Shown here: positions 1 to 11,454 of the stretch, in pieces
Numbering within the stretch: position 1 is the stretch's first letter
How the letters are laid out: every line of letters starts with the position of its first letter
DNA from: Viola odorata
Taxonomy: Eukaryota; Streptophyta; Magnoliopsida; Malpighiales; Violaceae
NCBI GenBank assembly: GCA_963691705.1
Contig: OY829539.1
Coordinates: forward strand, 57,076,327-57,140,326
Length of the DNA stretch: 64,000 nucleotides
Reading direction: 5' to 3'
Notes under the pieces: model-generated
Database searches by the model: none
The model's input: only the letters and a program-made list of their open reading frames with translations
What the model was told of the DNA's origin: nothing
Position numbers and translations under genes: made by a program

Positions 1-670
1 ATGTAAAAATTCACAAAAAAATTAATAAACCTAAAAATCCAGAAAAAATGTAAAAATTCTAAAAAAATGTAATAATTCCAAAAAAATCTAAAAGTTTAAA
101 AAAATATATAAAATAAAATAAAAAGAAAAAATCCACAAAAAAATGTAAAAATTCAGAAAAAATGTAAAAATCCATAAAATGTAAGAATTCACAAAAAAAT
201 GTAAAAATCCAAAAAAATCGTAAAAATTCACAAAAAAATGTAAAAATCCAAAAAAATCGTAAAAATTCAAAAAAAAAGTAAAAAAATCATAAAAAATACA
301 AAATTAATTAACCTAAGGAATTGTTTATTTCTTTTGGAATTTTTACATTTTTTTTGGATTTGTTACATTTCTTTTGGATTTTTAGGTTAATTAATTTTTT
401 TGGATTTTTACATTTTTCTGAATTTTTTGTGTATTGTTTCATTTTTTTTATTTTTTTGTGATTTTTTACATTTTTTATGATTTTTTACATTTTTTTTGTA
501 AATTTTAACAATTTTTTGCAATCTTTACATTTTTTTTTTGGAATTCTTACATTTTTTCTGAATTTTTACATTTTTTAGATTTTTTATAAAAATTTAGATG
601 TTATTTGTGAATTTTTACATTTTTTTTGAAATTTTTATATTTTTTTTGGAATTTTTACATTTTTTTTGAA
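1..670. repeat. Two opposed AT-rich minisatellite arrays
   Basis: Bases 1-300 are made of short degenerate units such as AAAAATTCACAAAAAAATGT. Bases 320-670 contain the reverse complement of the same units, around GGAATTTTTACATTTTTTTT. The arrays therefore face each other around position 310 and could fold back on themselves. The left array runs off the window. Open frames here are low-complexity Phe/Tyr/Ile strings and are not genes. Confidence 0.75.
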
Positions 671-924
671 ATTTTTAATTAAAGTCAACGGTCAACACTA
701 ACGGTCCGTTGGTCAAAGTGGACGGAGACCTTACTTTGCTCGGTCAACGTAGTACAGGGGAGGTGTATAGGCATTTTTTAAGGATAGGGGAGGTTTTTGG
801 TTTTCGGCGTATAGTACAGGAGTCTTTTAAGCTATTTCCCCAACAAAATATTCACCTACTCATTTATGTTGGTATGAGAAGTGTAATAGTCGACATATCA
901 GCACCATTTAGAGTGTGGTCATTA

Positions 925-1030
925 GATAAAGGTCAGCGGCCAACGTCTGGGTAGATAAATTGGCGTTAACGGATCCAATTTTGTACCCATACCCAACCAC
1001 ATCCCCACCATCTCCATTACAAAATGATAG
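925..1030 (-). pseudogene. First-exon remnant of a second alpha-glucosidase gene
   Basis: The minus strand encodes a segment containing [13 protein letters not shown] followed by a STQTLAADLYL-like stretch. It aligns with exon 1 of the intact GH31 gene at about 5393-5510, which has [13 protein letters not shown] and [11 protein letters not shown]. The hydrophobic signal-peptide part has decayed on one side. On the other side the match stops before the splice donor, and no exon 2 is seen between here and position 1. The orientation is the same as the intact gene, which fits an old tandem copy that lost its body. A short GTCAACGGTCAAC-rich stretch (674-760) of unknown nature lies beyond it. Confidence 0.75.
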
Positions 1031-1120
1031 AAGAAGAGATGAGGGGGGCATAATGATAATAATGCCATTGCTGCCACAGTATGGCTTCTTGTCATAATGG
1101 TGTGTCAATTTTTGGTCTGC

Positions 1121-1650
1121 TTTGGCCCGATTCTTCCTCTTTCCTAAATTTTCAGTTTATATAATTTATATATGGTGGTATAATTGCAAATTTTAGTCTA
1201 AATGTGATGTTATAGGGCTGGGTTTGTTGGATACACATTTTATATCGAGTTGATCTTAAGGTGTTTGTTTAAAGTCTTCAACCAACACATAATTAGATTT
1301 GTGTGTTATTTAATTACTGCTTTGGCTCGATTCTTCCTCTTTCCTAAATTCTCAGTTTACATAATGCATATGTGGTGGTATAATTGCAATTTGTAGTCTA
1401 AATGTGATGTTATAGGGCTGGGTTTGTTAGATACACATTTGATATGGAGTTGATCTTAAGGTGTTTGTTTAAAGCCCTCAACCAACACAAGTAGATTTGT
1501 GTGTTATTTAATTGCTGCTTTGGCCCTATTCTTTCTCTTTCCTAAATTTTCAGTCTGCATAATTTGTATGTGGTGGTATAATTGTAATTTTTGGTCCAAA
1601 TGTGATGTTATAGAGCTGGGTTTGTTGGGTACACATTTGGTATGAAGTAT
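1121..1650. repeat. Tandem repeat, about 199-bp unit, 2.7 copies
   Basis: Three units begin TTTGGCYCKATTCTTCCTCT at 1121, 1321 and 1519, so the spacing is 200 and 198 bp. Each unit continues with a TGGTGGTATAATTGCAA segment and a GATGTTATAGGGCTGGGTTT segment. The third unit stops near 1650. The array lies directly upstream, in the minus sense, of the alpha-glucosidase exon remnant. No coding potential is visible. Confidence 0.9.
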
Positions 1651-2156
1651 AGAAATTGAAACTAAGTGGATTCATATATAATGGTTATTAATGAATGGAT
1701 AACCATTAAATTAAAATCGGGTGACTTAAGATGTCACATTTTCTGGTTTTGCTATATTACAATTTTATATCGAATTTAAAAATCAAAGAATTCATGGATA
1801 AGAGAACAAAATTATTCATTTTTTAGAAAACAAAGTGCGAAGCTAACACACAATTGGATGAAAATTGTTAAAACCAGGATTCAGAATAAAATAGAAGACG
1901 AATTTCTCGCAGATAACCTAGTTTATATTGAAAGAAAATTGAGATTTTCAATTTAGACATAGATTTATTAAAAAACGTACAATTCAGGTAATTTAATTAA
2001 TTATACATATTAAAATGTTCATATTTTACAGAATTTTTTTAAATTTCGCCTCCCCCAAGCATTGATCGCAGGCTCCACCACTGGCACGCCCCCTCAAGAG
2101 TTCAAGGTCTAGCTCGCCTCCTTGTGGTCAAAAGCACACAAGTTCATTTATATCTA
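1651..2156. other. Intergenic, 3' flank of the alpha-glucosidase gene
   Basis: This is AT-rich sequence with no convincing ORF. The last 100 bases before the alpha-glucosidase stop codon probably include its 3' UTR. I could not pick a polyadenylation signal with confidence. Confidence 0.4.
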
Positions 2157-5100
2157 CTAAATTGCAGAATGCAAAGCGCTGAACTTGAGCTCTAACTTGA
2201 ACTCTTCTCCTATAGGCACAGAAAATCCTGACATCTCCACAACACCAAACTGCCCATTTCTATAAAACCTCGTTCTTAATGGCGCATCGCCTATTTCTCC
2301 GTTCACTGTTTCCTTATTAGCATGTAAGCTATACTCCTTAAGCTTCTTGTTCTTCTCTAGCCCTACAAAGGTCACCTTACCAATTCTCCATTTTTGACTG
2401 ATGGCAAATTCTCCATTTACAATGCTTGACCTTACCACACCCACGTCTCCTTCTAGGCCGCCATAGAATTTCACTAAACTCCACGTCCCTCCCTCCTTCC
2501 CCATCTCTACACTCTCCCCATCATCTAAGAAAACTTCTCCAGTGCTGTTCCGTTCCCCACCAACAACCACTAAGAGATGAAAGTCCGTCTTTCTAGCTTC
2601 TGTTGTCGTCATAGCTTCTCCTTGCATGGCTAAGATGTTTCCTTCCCTAACATGCACGTTTATGTGATCTGCAGGTGCATCAAGTTTGATGTACTGCCCA
2701 GAATCTACACTGATCGAGTTGGAATAGTTGAAAAGGTCGAACCAGTTTCCTGCTGGGATGTATGCATCTACTGAAACTGCCCCTGGCAATAGTGCAGGCG
2801 ATACCATAACACCTTTGCCAATTAGAAACTGAGAGTTGATCTCGTGGGTGGCGGTGTCTTGAGGGAATGAGAAAAACAAAGGCCTTGCTATGGGCGTTCC
2901 TTTGGTGTGTGCCTCGTACATCAACGTATAAAAGTAAGGAAGCAACTGGTAGCGAAGACCAAGCACCTTCTTTGCGGTTGCAGCAACAGAATCCCACTGA
3001 TAAAGCTCTTGAAGTGTGGTATCTATGTCCGAGTGGTCTCTGGCAAAAGGGTAAAAAGCACCTAGCTGCACCATGACGTGTTTCAATAGTAACCAACATA
3101 TATCAAAGTGTCAAAGAACTGTTGAACTATGGCAAAGACAATAGAAGATGATTATCTCAGTGACATTCTGCAATAGTTGTTCCTATGTGTGGATCAAACT
3201 TCAATGGCTTTTATAATGTACTTATTAGTTTCTGGTGTTTAAGCACGTCAAGAACAAAAAATTGACAGCAAACTTGTTCTGTTTTTACCTGAGTCCATCT
3301 CCGACATAGCTCCTCTGTTGTGCTCCCAACAAAACCACATAAGTCAGCACCAATCATTGGAATTCCATACAGTCCAGAATTCAATATAGAAGGAATAGTG
3401 TATGCCAAATCATTCCATGTGGACGCGATGTCTCCAGTCCAATGTGCTGCGTACTTTCCGGAGCCAGGAAAGGTTGATCTAGAAAGTACAAAAGGCCTTT
3501 TAGCAGTTGCATTGATTAGACCTGCATTGGTGGCTTTGGATTCCAGAAGGCCATAAAGGTTATGGACATCATATTCTAAAACGTTGCCAAAATGTACGCA
3601 TGATGCCGGAATGGTTTTGTTATTAAGTGGTCTCTGAACACCAGCATTATTGATCCTGTAAGGAGGATCATCAAAGGTAGTCACAGGTATGGGAGAAGAC
3701 GTTATGAGATTAGCTACCTCATTCATGTCGGTCCACAGACCATCAAAGGGCAAAAGATCTCGAAATATTTTGATCTCATTACCCCAAAACTCTCTTCCAG
3801 CTGGATTCAGAAAATCAGGAAAGTGAACTTTTCCAGGCCAAACCTCACCTACGTAAGGAATTCCATCACGTTTAATGAAAATATCTGCCTGCATCCCTCT
3901 TTTGAAAGTCTCGTACGATTCATTTGTACTAATACCTGCCAAGAATTCAAACAGTCCTCAGCATTTGCTAAAAAAACCTTTATGAGACAACAAACAATGA
4001 GCAAAATTGAAAAAATCTATCATTTCTCAAGCACCTACATACCAGGATCCAAGATGGGCACAAACTTCTGACCATTTCCGTGGAGGAAGTTGAGAAACTT
4101 CAACATCTTCTCTAATGGAAAGTTGGTTGGGTCGAGTGTAAAATCCTTATAATTATCCATATAATTAATGTCTATCCACATGCCTTCAAGAGGGATACCA
4201 GCCTTTGCATAACCAGCAACCACAACCTCAAGATCAGAAACATTCTTCCAACCGTATCGACATTGATGAAGTCCAAATGACCAATATGGCATCGGAGCAG
4301 GGCGACCAATAAACTCAGTATACTGGTCCATCACATCGATCGGCGACGGCCCACCAAAGAAATACAAATCAATAACCCCACCAATCATCTTATAGGTTAT
4401 CCTATCACCTCCACTCCCATATTTCACATCCATCCCATTACTGTTCAGCTGCAGAACACCATGACTGGTCCCTGCAGAAGCGTCATTTTCCGACGATGGT
4501 GACCGGACGTCGAGATAAAAAGGGTGGGACCCATAAAGATTGACATCAAGATTCTCAGAAAACAAATCAGCATTCCACATAGTAAATGTGTCGTTAGGGA
4601 TCAGCTTGAAGGATTTCTTGGTGTGTTCCCCGAGCCCATAGAGCGAAGATCTGTTGCCGGGGAGGGAAGAGGAGAGCTGGATGTACTGATCCTTGAAGAC
4701 TAAGAATGTAGCGGGATCTGAAGGATCGGGCGACGTGTCGAACAGGACGTCGCCGGTGGATTTGCGGGAGACAGAGAAGCCGAAGGGGGAGGTGTCGCGC
4801 AGAGAGAAAGCTAGGTCTGAATCGGGATGGGAGAGGAGCGAGTCTTCGACAATGGATCGGCGGTTCGACGGAGATTGGCGTCGGTAGGATGGTGGAGATG
4901 AGTGGAGGTTTTGGCGGGGGATGACATCTTGAGGGATTTCCCATCTTTGGTTTTCTGAATCTGTGATTCGAATTCTTAACCTATCATTTGTTTCGAAGCT
5001 GCATATACATTAAAATCACAGAGTATCAGTATGATGAATGATTGAATATTTAATTCAATAATAATAAAAAAAAAATTATAAAAATTGTAAACTATGATTG

Positions 5101-5596
5101 AATATTTAATTCAAATTAATCATCTTTTTTCATTATACCCCAATAATAATATAATAACAATAACTGTAAACTATGGTAAAGGTCTTCTGGCAACTTTTCT
5201 ATTAAAAAAAAAGTAGATTTTAATTTTGAGTCACCAAGCGAATTTATTATCTCCTAATAATTACTGATATATAAGAAATAAAAATAATAGAAACAAAACA
5301 ACATGAAATATAATGAAAATGATATATTACTTCACAAAAAATGAAAGAGTTTGGATATCGGAAGAGCCATAGAGGGTGGATTTTTGGATGAGATGAAGGT
5401 CTGCGATCAACGTCTGAGTTGTTGCATTGACATTAACGAATCCAATTTTATACCCATACCCGACCATATCCACTCCATCTGCATCTCCATCTCCATTACA
5501 AGATGATGGAGCCCAAATGAAGATAAAAGTGCAGATGTAGAGGAAGAAGAAGAGGTGCAGAGGAAGAAGAACAGGCTTACTGCTATTACTAGCCAT
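2157..5596 (-). CDS. GH31 alpha-glucosidase, four exons, intact
   Basis: Family GH31 retaining alpha-glucosidase, close to the plant AGLU1 type (Arabidopsis At5g11720), which releases glucose from starch or other alpha-glucans, normally in the wall or apoplast. Exons read from the sequence: 5596-5331, 4998-4043, 3935-3289 and 3065-2157. All introns are GT-AG and the joined frame is open for 925 residues, near the ~900 usual for the family. Residues 1-33 form a hydrophobic signal peptide. The nucleophile motif LWTDMNE places the catalytic Asp at about 477, and HWTGD places the acid/base Asp at about 576; both are present. [17 protein letters not shown], the N-terminal galactose-mutarotase-like part and the C-terminal FLDDGE region are also in order. 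The start is the first Met of exon 1, placed just before the signal peptide. I see no stop or frameshift. AGLU1 rather than alpha-xylosidase is inferred from overall resemblance. Confidence 0.93.
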
Positions 5597-5631
5597 GATA
5601 GTATACTAATTGTTTTTTTTTCCAAAAAAGC

Positions 5632-5832
5632 AAATTAGTATACTAATTGTTTGCTTTGGCTAGTGGAGTAGTGGAGTAGTATTTATCAGTAATTGGCATT
5701 GCACACCCAGTGAAAAATGCCAAAATAAATGTAACTTTCTTAGTCCCACAAGTACAATAAACAACGACAAAAAGGAAAGATGCCATCATTAATATATGGT
5801 GGAGATGAGTGGTGGTTTTGGCGGGGGGTGAT
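5632..5832. repeat. Alpha-glucosidase 5' flank, member of a dispersed repeat family
   Basis: The immediate 5' flank of the gene contains TTGTTTGCTTTGGCT, then ATTGGCATTGCACACCCA and AATGTAACTTTCTTAGTCCC. These blocks recur, with small changes, near 7500, 10940, 11390, 12850, 18470, 18950, 19260, 19600, 22480, 25030, 25180, 31620, 31980 and 35410. At its far end (about 5797-5832) is a stretch nearly identical to 4888-4924 inside exon 2 (GGTGGAGATGAGTGG, then TTTTGGCGGGGG), so a piece of coding exon sits in the upstream region. A TATTTAT stretch near 5680-5690 (ATAAATA on the coding strand) is a weak TATA candidate. Confidence 0.7.
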
Positions 5833-7485
5833 TAGCTCCATTTGTCGGTATGAATTCAAATTAGTCCTAACGTGTAAGGTTAGAAATTAAGATATGCATT
5901 TCATTAAGATATGTAATAATAATAAAACTTTATTCTGAAATTCCCAGCCCTTCTAAGATATACACATTCCTTTTTTCTTATCTATATCTCCATGGGAGGG
6001 AATTAAAGTTTGATTTTTTGTTCAATAATATTTTGAGTAAGTTTTAAAAGAGCTCCGTGAAATTTTGGCGTGAATAAACGAATTTTTATTCTACACTTTT
6101 GAGCTAGATATCTTTGTTTAATTATTTAATAATTTCACTGAGATAGATGAGAATTTTGATAAATATATGAAACTAAAGATTAAAAAAAAAAATAATGTAA
6201 GATCAACCTTTTATTTTAGCAATTCAGACGGGATAATAGATAAATTATTGATATGATTAAATAAAAATTAAGCTATGATGCTATATTAGTTAATCAATAA
6301 TGTTAGTATAGGGGGATTATTATTTCTAATATTTATATATATCAAAAAAATTAAGTATTACATTGGGGTAGCGTTTGGTTGGCAGAATCAAAGAGGAAAG
6401 TGACTTGAAAATATGAGATTCCGAGCTTTATTGTGTTTGGTTATAACAAGAAAAATTGGACTCCCCGAAATCCAACTTTCCTTGACCCTCCTTCCTTTCT
6501 CAAAAATGGGAGAAATTGATTTTTTGGCTAGGGGGTGGGAAGAGTGATTTTCTAACATAGAGAAAGTTAGTTTCTTTTTTAAATTATATATTTGTCCCCT
6601 CATACTAGCATTATTTAAAATATATTTTTTTTTCCTTCTCTCTTAGTTTTAGTTTCTATTTTTTTTATTAATTTTTTGTACACTTTTTTATATGTGTTAT
6701 TTTTTTAATTTCATATTTTTTTAATATTTAATTTTAAAATTTTTCTAAAATTTCCTCTTTTTTATGTTTCAGATTCTTTTTTAAAGTTTTGGCACATTTT
6801 AATTTTTTTTATAAAAATTATGATACATTTTTTAAGTTGCAAATTGCCTTTTAAATCTTTTTTAAGTTTGAGAAAAAAGTGAAAAATTAAAAAAAAAACT
6901 CGTGGCATGTCACATGGGCACAAAATCGCTACGTTATCACCCTCAGTCGGTGTATGGATTAAATTAAACTAAGTGTTATAATTTAAGAATCTAATTAAAT
7001 AATTTTATAATTTAGGTCCTATATTAAACAAAGTGTTATACTTTAGGGTTAAAAATTTCATTTGTTTTAATAAATTTATATGTATTTTTATTTTTTTCTA
7101 AAAGAAGATTATATTATACCTTGACCTCAATGTGATTTTTTAACCTGGTGATATAATTCAAACATATTTACTATCCTCCAGAAAAGAAAATTTCATTGCT
7201 ATAATTTTTAAGGACTATAATATGAAGGTTATGTTGTTTATCGTGTTCTTAACCTGCAAAAAATAATAGCCACATATCAAATTTCCTAGTCAGAAAAAAT
7301 ATAAGAGTAAGGATAGAGCGCATGTATTCTGAAGGTTAAATAAACAAGGTTCATAAAGCTAACTTTTTTAATCCCTGTCAATCAACCCCTTATAGTAGTG
7401 AAAAATTTAAAAATTTATTTGATGTTTTAATTATTAAGAAATAGATAATTAAATAGATAAAAAATTCATAATAAAATAAATATAG
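5833..7485. repeat. Mosaic of dispersed repeat blocks
   Basis: No gene is present. The stretch holds blocks that recur elsewhere in the window. The 5950-6190 block (CTCTATCTCGATGGGAGG-like, then GATGAGAATTTTGATAAATA) also occurs near 10080, 13640, 22980, 32450, 35140 and 36070. The terminus of a GCGTTTGGTT TIR element lies at 6364-6600. The 6830-7040 block recurs near 16670 and 24110. The 7110-7330 block recurs near 17030, 21040 and 24420. The sequence GCATGTATTCTGAAGG (7320-7335) is an empty version of the insertion site filled at 17238 and 21254. Confidence 0.7.
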
Positions 7486-7800
7486 AGGAGAATAAATAAT
7501 CACAATAATTGGCATTGCACACCCATTTTGCTAATGATAAATAAATTGACAACCCAATGAAAATGAAAAAATAAATGTATACAATATAAAAAAATAAAAC
7601 AATCCTTGTTGATTGATTGTAGGAATGGAAATGGATACCCATACCCATACCCATGTACTCACTCGTAATCTTACCCGTTTTGATTGAGTATGATTTGAGT
7701 ATGGGGAATACCCACATTTATAATTGTGGGTATAATTGAGTATGGTACCCGCAAAATAGCCAAATGGGTATAAAAAAATTACCATAATGTCATTATTAAT
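7486..7800. repeat. Flank-family repeat copy followed by a TACCCATACCC element
   Basis: 7490-7610 is a copy of the alpha-glucosidase flank family (ATTGGCATTGCACACCC, ATAAATTGACAACCCAATG). 7622-7790 carries repeated TACCCATACCC and GGGTATAATTGAGTATGGTA motifs and resembles a second copy at about 22630-22790. It looks like a small non-autonomous DNA element, but I could not fix its ends. Confidence 0.6.
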
Positions 7801-7849
7801 TAATTTGGTACAACTTCATTTTGGTGAGAATTGAGATTTACTTCATTTC

Positions 7850-8290
7850 CTTTGATGTCGAGGTGAGTAACTCGTGATAGAGCGACTGATGGTGGCCAGA
7901 GGATCAAAGACCCACCTTGTCCATGGTATTCATGACGATGTTGTCATGGTGATTGGAGTTGTTGGCATCAAGTAAATAGCTTTGCATCATCTATTCGTGC
8001 TCGCCATCAGGCATCCCTCCGTTGTCGCCATTGACACCATATACTCCTCCCGTCCAGTAGCAACGACCCCACCACTCTAGATCCTGCCAATGGTAACTCT
8101 TCTAGTGACGTTCCGGTCGTCCTCTACTGCTCCTCTCACCGGATTACGCCGCTCCCTTGCAATCTCCAAGTTTAGATTTCAATGATTTTCGGGGATGGGG
8201 ATGAAATTGTTGTATTGGGGCCGGATGAGCACAAGAGGAGGAGACAATGGTAAACTAGTTGTGGAGGTTTTTGGAGGAGAGGCAGAGAAT
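7850..8290. other. GC-richer stretch, no recognised gene
   Basis: This segment is less AT-rich than its surroundings and contains codon-like trinucleotide texture (CCATCAGGCATCCC, CTCACCGGATTACG), but no long ORF and no recognised protein on either strand. It may be a decayed gene fragment adjoining the hAT-like element to its right. Confidence 0.3.
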
Positions 8291-8294
8291 ATGC

Positions 8295-9367
8295 TGGGCT
8301 GTTCATCGGTTAACCGAAACCGAAACCGATAACCGAAGTTTCAGTTTCGGTTAACCAATCAACATAAAATCTAAAACCGAAACCGAACCGAAGTTTTAAA
8401 AACCGAAAATCGAAAACTGAAATTTATAATGGTTCGGTTTTCGGAACAACATAAAATCTAAAACCGAAACCGAACCGAAGTTTTAGAAACCGAAAATCGA
8501 AAACCGAAATTTATAATGGTTCGGTTTTCGGAAAACCGAACTTCAGAAAATTACAACCTGTTTTTTTCCTGCACACTCCAAAATCCAAATAATTATACAA
8601 TCCCCCAGCTGCACACTCCAAAATTCCAAATAATTGATTCAACACCATCATCCTACCACCACCAATTTCACACCTTCTTACCTCATAAATAATTTAAATC
8701 CCAAAAAATCCTTTAAATAACCTAGAAAATTAAGAAACAATATTATTTCCAGATCTGGATTTATTTCCAAATTGTGAGTTACGTAATAATAATTAATAAT
8801 AAAAAAATAATAAATGGAAGAAGAAGAAGAAGTTTAATCAAGATCTTTTAGATCTAGAAAAACCAGTATTCATAAAGATTTTGCATCCTTCTTGAATCTT
8901 GGCCGCTGATTGCAAATACTGAACGACAGAGGATGAGAGGACTGAGCGAGAGAGGAGCAGATCGGAACGGACTGAGAGGACTGAGCGAGAGAGGAGCAGA
9001 TCGGAGCGGACTGTGAGAGGAGCAAATCGAAGCAAAGATGATGTTGTGGTGTAAGATAGGAGGAAGAAAAGGAGAAAAAAGAACAAAAAAATGGTAGTGA
9101 GCGATTGAGCAAGAGGGAGAGAACGTTCTGGAGAGGATGAGGGAATGGGCAATTAATTGGGCATAATGGCAATTTTGTAAAAAAAAAGGTATTATATAGT
9201 GTGTGCAAAAGTTCGGTTAACCGAACTTTTGCGATTAAATTCCGAAACCGAACCGTAATAAATTTCAGTTTTTAACTAACCGAAACCGAAATAACCGAAC
9301 CGAACAAGCGAAAATTTCGGTTTCGGATTTCGGTTTTTCGGTTATTGCTAACCGTTGAACAGCCCTA
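8295..9367. mobile_element. hAT-like non-autonomous element with GGGCTGTTCA TIRs
   Basis: The left end reads TGGGCTGTTCATCGGTTAAC. The right end is its imperfect inverse, ending GTTGAACAGCCCTA. Inside both ends are many copies of CCGAAACCGAA and CGGTTTTCGG. Internal sequence (8840-9150) is GC-richer, with two direct copies of a GGAGCAGATCGGA unit, but encodes no transposase. I see no clean 8-bp target duplication, so the superfamily is inferred from TIR style only. Confidence 0.65.
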
Positions 9368-9399
9368 ATGCTGGTTGGTAATTTGCGCAGAAACTAGGG

Positions 9400-9740
9400 T
9401 AAAAAAAAGAGCAAAAATGGTACAAACTAACCAAAATGGTATAAAATGGTAAAAATGAGATAAAATGATGAAAAAATGAGCAAAGACGATAAAAACGAAT
9501 AAAAGCGGTAAAAAATGAGCATAAATGAAAAAAACGAGCGAAGACGATAAAAAATGAGCCAAAACGGTAAAAAAAAGAGCTAAAATGAGCCAAAATAGTA
9601 AAAAAAAAAGAGCTAAAGCGGTAAAAATGAGCATAACTGATAGAAAATAAGCCAAAATGATAAAAAAAAGTCAAAATAATAAAAAAAAAGAACTAAAATG
9701 GTAAAAAAATGAGCCTAACTGGTGAAAACGAACCTATATA
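9400..9740. repeat. Degenerate AAAATGAGC/AAACGGTAAAA minisatellite
   Basis: The stretch is built of short units mixing AAAATGGTAAAA, AAATGAGC and AAAACGGTAAA without strict periodicity. Antisense open frames of 96-108 codons here are purely low-complexity Phe/Ser/His/Leu strings and are not called as genes. Confidence 0.7.
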
Positions 9741-9854
9741 TGTATGTATTATGTAATAAATAAATAAAAATTAAACAATAGTGAAAACCAATAGTAGTGA
9801 AAACTAAAAGACCATTAACTAAAGAATGAGAGGTCAATAATAGTTTCGGAAAGA

Positions 9855-10735
9855 ATTATCATTTTTGGAGTTTGATGATGTTCGAAATAGTGAAGAGAAC
9901 ATTAGGAAGATTGGAAAATAGATTCAAAGTGATATGATATCGAAATTGAATAAAATTTAGTAAATCATTTGGTTGGTTTAGTGGTGAAGGATTAAGATAT
10001 CTTTTAAGAGATCAAGGCTTCCCAGCCCTTTTGAAATTTAGAAGAAAAAAAATACTAAATTAGTATGCTAACGACGCACGTTCCTTTTTTTCTTATCTCT
10101 ATCTCGATGGGAGGGAATTAAAGCTCTGATTTTTTGTTCAATAATATTTTGAGTAAGTTTTAAAAGAGCTCCGCAAAATCTTGACGTGAATAAACGAATT
10201 TTTACTCTACACTTTCGAGCTAGATATCCTTGTTTAATTATTTAATAATTTCACTGAGATAGATGAGAATTTTGATAAATATATGAAACTAAAGATAACA
10301 AAAAAAAAAGTAATGTTGGAGGTTCTAAACTTTGTATTAATTTATAAAAAAATCATAAATAGAAATACCACTAAAAATTCAAATTTGAGATCTACTTTTT
10401 ATTTTAGCAATTTAGACGGGATAATTGATAAAATTATTGATATGATTAAATAAAAATTAAGCTATGATGCTATATTAGTTAATCAATAATGTTAGTATAG
10501 GGGGGCTATTATTCCTGATATTTATACATATCAAAAAAATTTCGAGATTTATTGTGTTTGATTGCTACAAGAAGAATTAGACTCCCATAATCCAACTTTT
10601 CTTGACCCTCCTCGTTTACTTAAAAATGGAGGAAAGTGATATTTTGGCTAGGAAGTAGGAAGAGTGATTCTCTTATATAGAGAGTTAATTTTTTTATTAA
10701 TTTATATATTTGCCTCCTCATATTAGTATTATTTT
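9855..10735. repeat. Dispersed repeats with a tRNA-like box A/box B pair
   Basis: 9974-9984 reads TGGTTTAGTGG and fits a Pol III box A. A degenerate box B (GGCTTCCCAGCCC) follows about 30 bases on, then an A-rich run. Related segments are at 11296, 18854, 22874, 31514, 32354 and 35986. The stretch continues with the 10080-10320 block shared with 5950, 22980 and 35140, and a truncated GCGTTTGGTT-family remnant at 10545-10700. No gene is present. Confidence 0.6.
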
Positions 10736-10739
10736 AAAA

Positions 10740-11452
10740 AAGAAAAGAAAAAAAATAACTATTGTGCCAGAATATGGTGGTGGTGGCGGCAGTTTGTATG
10801 GTGGTGGTGTTGGTTGGAGAGTGAAATGGACGATGGAGAAGCTATTTCGTTCTTTTCATAGGACCCATGACACGCAGCCTGCGAGTGAATTCTGTCCGTT
10901 GTTTCCTTAAAAATAGCTTTACTCGTTGATTGATTGATTGCACACCGACTTTGCTAATAATAAGTGGCATTGCACGCCCGATGAAAATGAAAAAGACAAA
11001 CTAAATGTAGCTTTCTTAGCCCCACACATATACAAGCATCTCTGTGAACCAGAAAGAGGAAAGATACCATTTTTGGGCAACAGAAGTAAACTAATGGACA
11101 ATTAACAAAATAGTGTCACAGATACAATCCTTACGTGAATAATAACTCACGAAAAATGAAAAAAATTACATCACCAGAGTTATTATTTTTGGACTTAATG
11201 ATGCTCCAAAGAGTAGAGAGAACATTAAGAAGACTGAAAAATATATTCGAAATGATATGATATCAAAATTTATAGTAATTTAGTAAATTAGTACTTAGTT
11301 AGTCTGGTGGTGAGGGATTAGAAGATCGAGGTTTCAAGCCCTTTGAAGTGTAGAAAGAAGAAAAACTAATCATAACGCTATACTAATTGTTTGCTTTGGC
11401 TTACTATTTATAAATAATATCAATAATTGGCTTTGCACACCCACCTTTCTAA
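10740..11452. repeat. Segmental duplicate of 18262-19014
   Basis: From a TGGTGGTGGTGGCGGCAG-like start through CCCATGACACGCAGCCTG, GATTGATTGATTGCACACC and TTTTTGGGCAACAGAAGTAA to ATAATTGGCTTTGCACACCC, this segment matches 18262-19014 almost block by block. It includes a flank-family copy and a tRNA-like segment. No gene is present. Confidence 0.75.
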
Positions 11453-11454
11453 TA

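Noticed and set aside
709..954. 81-codon plus-strand frame
   Set aside because: It overlaps the antisense side of the alpha-glucosidase exon remnant and otherwise has no recognisable feature.
7850..8290. Possible exon cluster in GC-richer DNA
   Set aside because: No ORF above 60 codons, no splice-consistent reading and no recognised motif.
8295..9367. Firm hAT assignment with an 8-bp duplication
   Set aside because: The flanks AATATGCT and TAATGCTG are similar but not a clean duplication, so only a tentative superfamily is given.
9348..9674. Open frames of 96-108 codons rich in Phe and Ser
   Set aside because: They are translations of a low-complexity AAAATGAGC-type minisatellite.
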